Assembly: GCA_023414155.1 (NCBI GenBank)
Contig: JAEZOG010000129.1
Coordinates: forward strand, 1-5,874
Direction of reading: 5' to 3'
Source of the DNA: Cyanobacteria bacterium OH_CFB_184
Lineage (GTDB): Bacteria > Cyanobacteriota > Vampirovibrionia > Gastranaerophilales > Gastranaerophilaceae
Length of the DNA: 5,874 nt
Shown here piece after piece: positions 1-4,902 of this stretch; positions within the stretch are counted from its first letter, which is position 1, and the number at the start of each line of letters is the position of its first letter. A program made the position numbers and the translations under genes. The notes under the pieces were generated by a model. The model saw nothing but the letters and a program-made list of their open reading frames with translations, was not told the DNA's origin and made no database searches.

Positions 1-551
1 ATAATGGCCCAGGCAATATGCTCATTGATTATTTTATGAATAAATTATTCTCATTGCCGTTTGATAAAAACGGTGAAACAGCTGCAAAAGGCAACATAGA
101 CCATGATTGGCTCAATCTTTTGCTATCAGAAGAATATTACTCCCTTACACCGCCTAAAACTACAGGTAGAGAGCTATTCAACAATGATTATGCAGAAAAA
201 ATATATCAAACAGCCCCAGAAAGTAAATATGACTTGATTGCGACGATAACTAAACTTACCGCGAAAACTATTTATGATTCATATAAAAACTTTGTATTTC
301 CGAAAGTTAATATTGAAGAAGTTATACTTGGCGGCGGCGGAGCTTATAACAATACTTTGATAAAATATTTACAAGAATATTTTGGTTCAATCCCAATAAA
401 AACGCACGAAGATTACAACATTCCAAACAAATTAAAAGAGGCATTAGCTTTTGCATACCTCGGGTATTTCGCTTTAGAAAAAAAACCGAATAATATTCCT
501 GCCTGCACAGGAGCAAGCAAGGCTGTAATAATGGGAAAAATATCTTATTGA
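1..551 (+). CDS. anmK: Anhydro-N-acetylmuramic acid kinase, C-terminal half (5' end outside window)
   Basis: AnmK uses ATP to open and phosphorylate 1,6-anhydro-MurNAc to MurNAc-6-phosphate in the cytoplasm, feeding murein recycling. The frame is open through the left edge; the first full codon is at base 3 and reads N-G-P-G-N-M, matching the family's D-[TN]-G-P-G-N-M/A motif, whose Asp is the presumed catalytic base and would be the codon split by the edge. The ATG at 18 is therefore internal. Counting from that Met, other family landmarks are PPKTTGRELFN (45-55), the glycine-rich GGGGAYN loop of the second actin-like/ASKHA lobe (105-111), KEALAFA (140-146) and NIPACTGA (159-166). About 183 residues are visible out of a usual length of about 370. 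The TGA stop at 549-551 lies inside the end of the convergent sdaAA. The family call is secure; the N-terminal half cannot be judged here. Confidence 0.93.
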   Translation, partial: NGPGNMLIDYFMNKLFSLPFDKNGETAAKGNIDHDWLNLLLSEEYYSLTPPKTTGRELFNNDYAEKIYQTAPESKYDLIATITKLTAKTIYDSYKNFVFPKVNIEEVILGGGGAYNNTLIKYLQEYFGSIPIKTHEDYNIPNKLKEALAFAYLGYFALEKKPNNIPACTGASKAVIMGKISY

Positions 552-1429
552 AGCGATTTATTGAGCTTTTCTGTAATTTTTATTCCGGTTTTAGTTCTCG
601 CTAAACCAGCTTCAGAGCTTTCTTTTAAAGATACAGACATCAATTGTCCGACTTGTTTTGTCGCATCTACTATCTCATCAATAGGAATAACACTTGTTAT
701 ATTTGCTTGCGCCAGTTCAGCTGCAACAATAGAGTGCATTGCCAAGAACGGATTTCTCTTTACGCAAGGAACTTCAACAAGCCCAGCCACCGGATCACAA
801 ACTAATCCCATGATGTTTTTCAAAGCTAATGCTGCTGCATTAATTATTTGAGAAGTAGTTCCACTTGAAAGTTCTACAACCGAAGCTGCTGCCATTGAAG
901 CTGCGACCCCGCACTCTCCCTGACATCCCATAACAGCACCTGCTAAAGCCATTTTATTGGAAACGATTTTACCTATTGCACCAGCTGTGATAAGAGCGTT
1001 TATTTGTTGATCTTCAGTAGAATTTAAAGACTCAGAAACTGCAACCAAAACAGCAGGAACAATACCGCAAGCACCTGCAGTCGGGCAAGCAACAATTTTA
1101 CCCATTCTTGCATTTTCTTCAACAGTTGCAAGTGCGTACAACAGAATTTTCTGAAACGTGTCAGAAAAAAGCGAACGACTGCTTGCATATCTATATTTCA
1201 ACTTTTGACAGTCATCGCCGCACATACCGCTAAACGATAATTCAGAAGACGATAAGCCCCTATGAATAGCTGCTTTCATTTCTTCAAGATTATTTTTAAC
1301 TTTCTCTCTTACTGCACTAACAGCTATTTCAAGAGATTTAGATTCGATTTCTTGAACTATTTCATAAATTCTTTTACCTGTTTTATCAGAAATAAGTATT
1401 AATTCTTCAAAAGTTTTTACATCATTCAT
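545..1429 (-). CDS. sdaAA: L-serine dehydratase, iron-sulfur-dependent, alpha subunit
   Basis: Catalytic subunit of the two-subunit [4Fe-4S] L-serine ammonia-lyase, which converts L-serine to pyruvate and ammonia without PLP. The 294 residues are the usual full length. Visible motifs are CGDDC (70-74), CPTAGACGIVPAVL (115-128), GCQGECGVAASMAA (168-181) and CDPVAGLVEVPC (211-222). Cys169, Cys211 and Cys222 have spacings of 42 and 11, the same as the cluster ligands I recall for the Legionella enzyme (343, 385, 396), so they are the likely Fe-S ligands here. The gene starts with ATG overlapping the sdaAB stop (ATGA, 1426-1429). A GAGG about 10 nt upstream, inside sdaAB, can serve as ribosome binding site. 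It is transcribed with sdaAB. Its TAA stop (545-547) lies within anmK, a 7-bp convergent overlap. All key residues appear present. Confidence 0.97.
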   Translation of the reverse strand: MNDVKTFEELILISDKTGKRIYEIVQEIESKSLEIAVSAVREKVKNNLEEMKAAIHRGLSSSELSFSGMCGDDCQKLKYRYASSRSLFSDTFQKILLYALATVEENARMGKIVACPTAGACGIVPAVLVAVSESLNSTEDQQINALITAGAIGKIVSNKMALAGAVMGCQGECGVAASMAAASVVELSSGTTSQIINAAALALKNIMGLVCDPVAGLVEVPCVKRNPFLAMHSIVAAELAQANITSVIPIDEIVDATKQVGQLMSVSLKESSEAGLARTKTGIKITEKLNKSLQ

Positions 1430-2097
1430 TTTTTCAATGCCTCAATATATCTGAATAAAAAGAGTTCATCCAGTTTCTTTAATTCCACAATAGAAACCTC
1501 AGGTAGAGATGAGTCAAGGCAAACGCACACAGACGCTTCTTCCCCTTTTACGGTTCTATCACAGTTTAGAGATGCGATATTTACCTTTTTCTGCTGTATA
1601 AGATTGCTTACTTTATATACCATTCCAGGTTTATCCTTATATATGAGAACAAGAGTATGGAAATCACCTCGAATATCAACAGTGTATTCATTTATGTGAG
1701 AGATTTTTGCTTCCCCCCCGCCGAGAGATTCGCCTTTTATTGTCATTGGTATCGGATCATAAAAAACTATATCAACAGAATTTGGGTGGCGAGAAAAATC
1801 ATCTTCATATTGAAATTCAAAATCCAAACCTGACTTTTCAGCGATTTCAAAAGCATTTTTTATATCAGGATCATCAACATTCATGCCCAAAAGCCCAGCA
1901 ATAAGTCCTTTATCAGTACCGTGACCTTTACCTGTTTTAGCAAATGAATTATACAATACAAACTTTACTTTTTTAGGCTTATTTTCGTATATTTTTCTAG
2001 CCAACAGTCCTATCTTAACGGCGCCAGCAGTATGCGAACTCGATGGTCCAATAATTACAGGTCCTATTATATCAAATATGGAGGCAGATTTTTTCAT
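1426..2097 (-). CDS. sdaAB: L-serine dehydratase, iron-sulfur-dependent, beta subunit with ACT domain
   Basis: Partner subunit of the Fe-S L-serine dehydratase. The 223 residues match the family. The serine dehydratase beta domain occupies roughly residues 5-145, with IGPSSSHTAG (16-25), GHGTDKGL (59-65 region), a His-Pro-Asn (104-106) and LGGGEA (125-130). A C-terminal ACT domain follows (about 148-220, beginning LVLIYKDKPGMV), a fold that usually binds amino acids and here may sense or position serine. First gene of the sdaAB-sdaAA operon. The ATG at 2097 is preceded by AAGGA eight nucleotides upstream and by a good promoter (-35 TTGATA, 17-bp spacer, -10 TATTAT), giving a leader of about 18 nt. 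A G7 run near codon 126 encodes the conserved glycine triplet. Subunit order beta then alpha is usual in Gram-positive-type operons. Confidence 0.96.
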   Translation of the reverse strand: MKKSASIFDIIGPVIIGPSSSHTAGAVKIGLLARKIYENKPKKVKFVLYNSFAKTGKGHGTDKGLIAGLLGMNVDDPDIKNAFEIAEKSGLDFEFQYEDDFSRHPNSVDIVFYDPIPMTIKGESLGGGEAKISHINEYTVDIRGDFHTLVLIYKDKPGMVYKVSNLIQQKKVNIASLNCDRTVKGEEASVCVCLDSSLPEVSIVELKKLDELFLFRYIEALKK

Positions 2098-2126
2098 TTG
2101 ATAATTCCTTAATTTCCACTTATAAT
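2098..2126 (+). promoter_or_regulatory. Sigma70-type promoter of the glycosyltransferase-deacetylase cassette
   Basis: TTGATA (2098-2103), a 17-bp spacer and a perfect TATAAT (2121-2126) give a near-consensus promoter reading right. The predicted start near 2133 leaves a leader of about 49 nt before the glycosyltransferase ATG. The -35 abuts the sdaAB start codon, and the -10 overlaps that of the sdaAB promoter, so RNA polymerase could occupy only one direction at a time. Confidence 0.65.
2106..2110 (-). promoter_or_regulatory. Ribosome binding site of sdaAB
   Basis: On the minus strand AAGGA lies eight bases before the ATG at 2097. It is a good Shine-Dalgarno core at normal spacing and supports this start codon. 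Confidence 0.7.
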
Positions 2127-2150
2127 ACAGTATAAAATCATTATTATCAA
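2122..2150 (-). promoter_or_regulatory. Sigma70-type promoter of the sdaAB-sdaAA operon
   Basis: On the minus strand TTGATA (2150-2145) is followed after exactly 17 bp by TATTAT (2127-2122), each one mismatch from the -35 and -10 consensus. Predicted transcription start is near 2114-2115, about 18 nt before the ATG. The -10 shares bases with the -10 of the opposite promoter. This is a sequence-only prediction. Confidence 0.65.
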
Positions 2151-2182
2151 TGCGTGTTTATGTAAAAAAGAAAAAGTCATAA
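2150..2182 (+). CDS. Possible 10-codon leader ORF ending in TAATG with the glycosyltransferase start
   Basis: Within the predicted leader of the glycosyltransferase mRNA an ATG at 2150 opens a 10-codon frame reading MRVYVKKKKS. Its TAA stop (2180-2182) shares the A of the downstream ATG (TAATG). The downstream gene has only a weak purine-rich stretch, not a clear Shine-Dalgarno, so termination-reinitiation coupling is conceivable. No ribosome binding site is seen for the small ORF itself, and it may be chance. Confidence 0.2.
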   Translation: MRVYVKKKKS

Positions 2183-3288
2183 TGAAAAAAATAGCACTAA
2201 TTATTACTGATTTTGACAGGCTATTTTCTACCCAAGGAATAAAGGGCGGCGGAAGTCACGTGCTCAAAAACCTTATAGTTAATTGGATCAAAGATCCAAA
2301 CGTAACCCTTGACATATACTGCAGTAATACAAAGACTTTTGAATATGAAGGAATAAACAAGATAATAAGAATTCCGATAAATCAGTACGCTGATTTGAAT
2401 GGTTTTATAAACAGACTTGAAGCATTTGTGAGCCAAGACAATTACGACAATGTACTTTTTGGAGAAGTAATATCTCCATATGGAAGCGTATTATTACAGG
2501 CACACTCTTTCCTTTATAGGTATGACCTATATGGCGGCGGATTAATAACAAAATTTTTCAAACGTATAAAAAGAAAAAAAATAAAAGCTCAAGAACGTCA
2601 GTTCTCTAAATATAACAATGTTTATATTGCTATGTCAGAAAAAGTAAAAAAAGACTATGCTTTTTATTTTGATATTCCTGAAGAAAATATAGTTGTAGCA
2701 TACCCTGGAGTAACTATGCCGGAGGTAGAACCAAAAGAACCTAACTCCACTATGACTTTTGGAATAGTCGGAAGCAGCAACGCTAACAAGGGTGCTTATA
2801 AATTCATCAAAGCTATTTCAAAACTAAAAAAACATACAAAAAATTTCAAAGCGATAATGATTTGTAATAATTACCAACGGTTATATCTGATGCGTTTTTT
2901 GGTTTGGCTATATAAAGTCGAAAAATATGTAGAAATTCTAGATTTTCAGGCAAATATGGAAGATTTTTATAAACAAATCGATTGTATTGTAATGCCATCA
3001 AGACATGAAGCCTTTGGGCTGGTTGCTATTGAAGGTGCTTCACATTCTGCAGTACCACTAGTCAGTAACAACACAGGGTTTGCAGAAATACTTGATGAGA
3101 ATGAAAACGGGTTTATTTTTGATATAAACAAAAAAGGAATCAAAAACCTCACAGAAAAAATGAAAACTATTGTGGATTTATACTACAATGAAAAAGAAAA
3201 ATTCAACGAAATAAAATACAAATCAAACGAATTGGCGAAAAAATACAGCTGGGAAGGATTTTCTAATAAAGTTTTAAAAAATTTATAG
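2182..3288 (+). CDS. GT-B glycosyltransferase, family 4-like
   Basis: Probably moves a sugar from a nucleotide-sugar donor to an unidentified acceptor with retention of configuration, in the cytoplasm or at the inner membrane face. The 368 residues fit a two-Rossmann-domain GT-B enzyme. The N-terminal acceptor domain (about 1-180) has the glycine-rich GGGSHVLKNL loop (22-31), QAHS (106-109), SEKVKKDY (152-159) and the linker YPGV (174-177). The C-terminal donor domain (about 190-360) has GSSNANKG (197-204), in the place of the phosphate-binding G-R...K-G motif, and PSRHEAFGLVAIEGAS (272-287) containing the E-x7-E pair Glu276/Glu284 typical of GT4. No signal peptide or obvious transmembrane helix; the Lys/Arg-rich helix at 123-139 could touch membrane. 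It lies 9 bp before a PIG-L deacetylase, so an N-acetylated sugar donor such as UDP-GlcNAc is plausible. Donor and acceptor are not determinable. Confidence 0.9.
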   Translation: MKKIALIITDFDRLFSTQGIKGGGSHVLKNLIVNWIKDPNVTLDIYCSNTKTFEYEGINKIIRIPINQYADLNGFINRLEAFVSQDNYDNVLFGEVISPYGSVLLQAHSFLYRYDLYGGGLITKFFKRIKRKKIKAQERQFSKYNNVYIAMSEKVKKDYAFYFDIPEENIVVAYPGVTMPEVEPKEPNSTMTFGIVGSSNANKGAYKFIKAISKLKKHTKNFKAIMICNNYQRLYLMRFLVWLYKVEKYVEILDFQANMEDFYKQIDCIVMPSRHEAFGLVAIEGASHSAVPLVSNNTGFAEILDENENGFIFDINKKGIKNLTEKMKTIVDLYYNEKEKFNEIKYKSNELAKKYSWEGFSNKVLKNL

Positions 3289-3297
3289 AAAGTTATT

Positions 3298-4029
3298 ATG
3301 ATAAAAAAATTATTATTTAATAGATTAATACCTAATATTTATAAATTTTACCTATCGATAAATTTAAAAACGAGCCAATTAACCATAGAAGAAAACTCTA
3401 AATGTCTATGCATAGCTCCTCACGCTGATGATGAAAGCATCGGAATGGGTGGAACTTTATACAAATACAATAAAAACTTTAAAGTTGTTTGCCTTACAAA
3501 CGGCATAAAAGGAATAAAAAGCTTACCTCCAGAAGAAGCTAAACAAAAAAGAAAAGAAGAATTTGAATCAGCTCTCAAAAAAGCTGATATAAATGACTTT
3601 CAAGTTCTTGATATTGACGATAAAAGCATAATAACTCAGTATGAAAAATTTGAGAAACTTGATATTTCGGACTTCGATTATATTTTTATACCAAACATTT
3701 TGGATCAGCACGTAGATCATAAATCTGTAGCTATAAATTTAAATAGACTTTTAAAAGAAAAAGCCCACAAAAAAGATTTAAAAATATTACTTTATGAAGT
3801 ATGGTCAGCTCTACCAATGCCAAATGCTTACGTTGGTATCTCCGATTGCGTAGAAAAAAAGAAAGAAATGATTAATTCTCACTCTTCTCAAGTTGAAGTA
3901 AAAGACTACACCTCAAAAGCAATCTCTTTGAATTCATACAGAGGGCTTCCTCATAATATTGAATACGCAGAAGCATTTATGATGCTGGATATTCCAACTT
4001 TTAAGAACTTGTGCAAAATATTTGATTAA
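3298..4029 (+). CDS. PIG-L/LmbE-family zinc N-deacetylase
   Basis: Likely hydrolyses the N-acetyl group of an amino sugar or glycoconjugate. The 243-residue length is typical. The signature PHADDE (41-46) is a variant of AHPDDE. By analogy with MshB, His42 and Asp45 bind zinc and Asp44 is the general base. DQHVDHKSV (136-144) supplies the second motif, with His141 the likely third ligand. The later segment around SQVEVKDYTSKAISLNSYRG (197-216) matches the family's conserved C-terminal helix pattern. No signal peptide, so it is probably cytosolic. Start ATG 3298 has a weak AGAAAG purine stretch upstream and lies 9 bp after the glycosyltransferase stop; the two are almost certainly co-transcribed. 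A glycosyltransferase plus PIG-L enzyme is the logic of mycothiol (MshA/MshB), bacillithiol (BshA/BshB) and GPI synthesis, but nothing here proves a thiol pathway. Surface glycan modification is equally possible. Confidence 0.9.
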   Translation: MIKKLLFNRLIPNIYKFYLSINLKTSQLTIEENSKCLCIAPHADDESIGMGGTLYKYNKNFKVVCLTNGIKGIKSLPPEEAKQKRKEEFESALKKADINDFQVLDIDDKSIITQYEKFEKLDISDFDYIFIPNILDQHVDHKSVAINLNRLLKEKAHKKDLKILLYEVWSALPMPNAYVGISDCVEKKKEMINSHSSQVEVKDYTSKAISLNSYRGLPHNIEYAEAFMMLDIPTFKNLCKIFD

Positions 4030-4751
4030 GCCCACGTAATTCTAATACTACAAAGATCTTCGTCAGTTTGAGAGGATCTTAAATTATGAATAGTAACTTT
4101 TTCATCTTTGTTTATTTGAACAAGTGAAACAACAGATTGCCCGTATTTTAGTTCTTTTTTATATTGAATTTCTATCTCTTTAATAATATTATCAGCCCTA
4201 TAGTCAAAACCCAATGACTCTAGCGCCCAGATGAGATAATTAGCATTATTTACGTGTTGATTTATGTCTATATCGTCATATCTTACTGCGAATTTTTTTT
4301 CAATCTCAACTCTTTCTACAACAGGAATTTTAGGAAAAGATGTTTCAATTGATTTATCTTCACAAGTCTCAAAAGGATTTAAAATTTTGTATGGCTGTAC
4401 AATTTTTTTAGTTTCAATATCAATAAGAACCCAAGAACTACTGACAGCAGCTATCTTTTCACCAGTAGGAGAATACACCTCAAAATCTCTTATGCAAGAC
4501 AGTTTATAAACACCGCGAGGCCAAGTTTTAATAGTAATTTTGTTTATGTTTTTTGGCCAATTATATACTTTCAAATGGTATTTAAGCAAAAACCAGCCCA
4601 AATTTTTATCACTTATAAAAGAATATCCAAACCCAAGTTTTTCGGCATGATCAGCAGCAATATCCTGCAGAAAGTTTAAAAGAACAGATTCTTTGAGTTG
4701 GTTTTTATAATCGACTTCGTAAAACTTAATTTCATAATCTTTTGAATACAT
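4026..4751 (-). CDS. Acyl-ACP thioesterase (double hot-dog, FatA/FatB-like)
   Basis: Hydrolyses fatty acyl-acyl carrier protein to release free fatty acids in the cytosol. From the ATG at 4751 the protein has 241 residues: hot-dog domain 1 (about 2-125, starting YSKDYEIKFYEVD and including LLNFLQDIAADHAEKLG) and domain 2 (about 148-241). The active-site segment DIDINQHVNNANYLIWALE (160-178) holds Asp162, Asn164 and His166. Glu200 follows His166 by 34 residues, the spacing I recall between His285 and Glu319 of plant FatB; the adjacent plant Cys is Leu201 here. A GTG at 4763 would add four residues, but its upstream AAGG is too close, whereas AAGGGTGGG lies seven bases before the ATG, so the ATG is preferred. 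The TAA stop overlaps the stop of the convergent deacetylase. Chain-length specificity cannot be read from sequence. Confidence 0.92.
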   Translation of the reverse strand: MYSKDYEIKFYEVDYKNQLKESVLLNFLQDIAADHAEKLGFGYSFISDKNLGWFLLKYHLKVYNWPKNINKITIKTWPRGVYKLSCIRDFEVYSPTGEKIAAVSSSWVLIDIETKKIVQPYKILNPFETCEDKSIETSFPKIPVVERVEIEKKFAVRYDDIDINQHVNNANYLIWALESLGFDYRADNIIKEIEIQYKKELKYGQSVVSLVQINKDEKVTIHNLRSSQTDEDLCSIRITWA

Positions 4752-4758
4752 GCCGATT

Positions 4759-4767
4759 CCCACCCTT
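4759..4767 (-). promoter_or_regulatory. Ribosome binding site deciding the thioesterase start
   Basis: AAGGGTGGG on the minus strand lies seven bases upstream of the ATG at 4751. It overlaps the alternative GTG at 4763-4761, which therefore has no properly spaced ribosome binding site. This is the reason for choosing the ATG. Confidence 0.55.
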
Positions 4768-4789
4768 TTTATTAAATCTAACTTATCAT

Positions 4790-4795
4790 ATTATA
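4790..4795 (-). promoter_or_regulatory. Possible -10 box of the thioesterase gene
   Basis: A perfect TATAAT reads on the minus strand about 39 bases before the ATG. The best -35 candidate, TAGAAA at 4820-4815, has a long 19-bp spacer, so only the -10 is listed. The surrounding DNA is so AT-rich that chance matches are likely. Confidence 0.35.
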
Positions 4796-4841
4796 AATAA
4801 TAAGAAAATAAAAATTTCTAAAAAATACATAAAAAAACAAG

Positions 4842-4861
4842 CAATTTTTGAATCTAAATTG
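4842..4861. repeat. AT-rich inverted repeat followed by a T run in the divergent spacer
   Basis: CAATTT (4842-4847) and AAATTG (4856-4861) can pair around an 8-base loop. The pairing can extend outward by A-T and one G-T pair, and T5 follows on the plus strand (4862-4866). It looks like a weak intrinsic terminator, but no plus-strand gene ends upstream (the nearest stops at 4029), so an operator or leader structure for the downstream gene is as likely. The rest of the spacer is low-complexity A/T with no RNA gene visible. Confidence 0.3.
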
Positions 4862-4890
4862 TTTTTATAAATATGTAGATCATCTGGGTT

Positions 4891-4897
4891 AGGAAGG
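4891..4897 (+). promoter_or_regulatory. Ribosome binding site supporting the GTG start at 4903
   Basis: AGGAAGG ends five bases before GTG 4903-4905. It is the strongest Shine-Dalgarno-like sequence in the window. The frame is closed by TAG at 4876-4878, and no other usable start codon lies between, so the GTG start is well supported. Confidence 0.75.
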
Positions 4898-4902
4898 CTG
4901 TC

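Larger units (their letters stand above)
2098..2150. repeat. 53-bp dyad-symmetric promoter element
   Basis: TTGATAAT (2098-2105) and its exact reverse complement ATTATCAA (2143-2150) flank a central TATAATA (2121-2127), with 15 bases on each side. The symmetry axis is base 2124. The arms are the two -35 regions and the centre is the shared -10. The symmetry is seen directly; its use as a bidirectional promoter, or as an operator, is inferred. Confidence 0.7.

Noticed and set aside
329..345. GGCGGCGG-type repeats here and near 2244 and 2532
   Set aside because: They encode glycine loops of AnmK and the glycosyltransferase; no regular spacing or dispersed repeat structure is seen.
561..851. 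96-codon plus-strand ORF antisense to sdaAA
   Set aside because: sdaAA is unmistakable here through its conserved cysteine motifs; the opposite frame has no recognisable domain.
1713..1719. C7 run (G7 in the sdaAB coding sense), a possible phase-variation tract
   Set aside because: The frame is intact and the run encodes the expected conserved glycines of sdaAB. At seven bases, and in a housekeeping gene, switching is unlikely, though it is a place where sequencing errors could occur.
4764..4902. Possible small RNA or tRNA in the divergent spacer
   Set aside because: The spacer is low-complexity A/T with no cloverleaf, no GC-rich stem and no conserved RNA motif that I can see.
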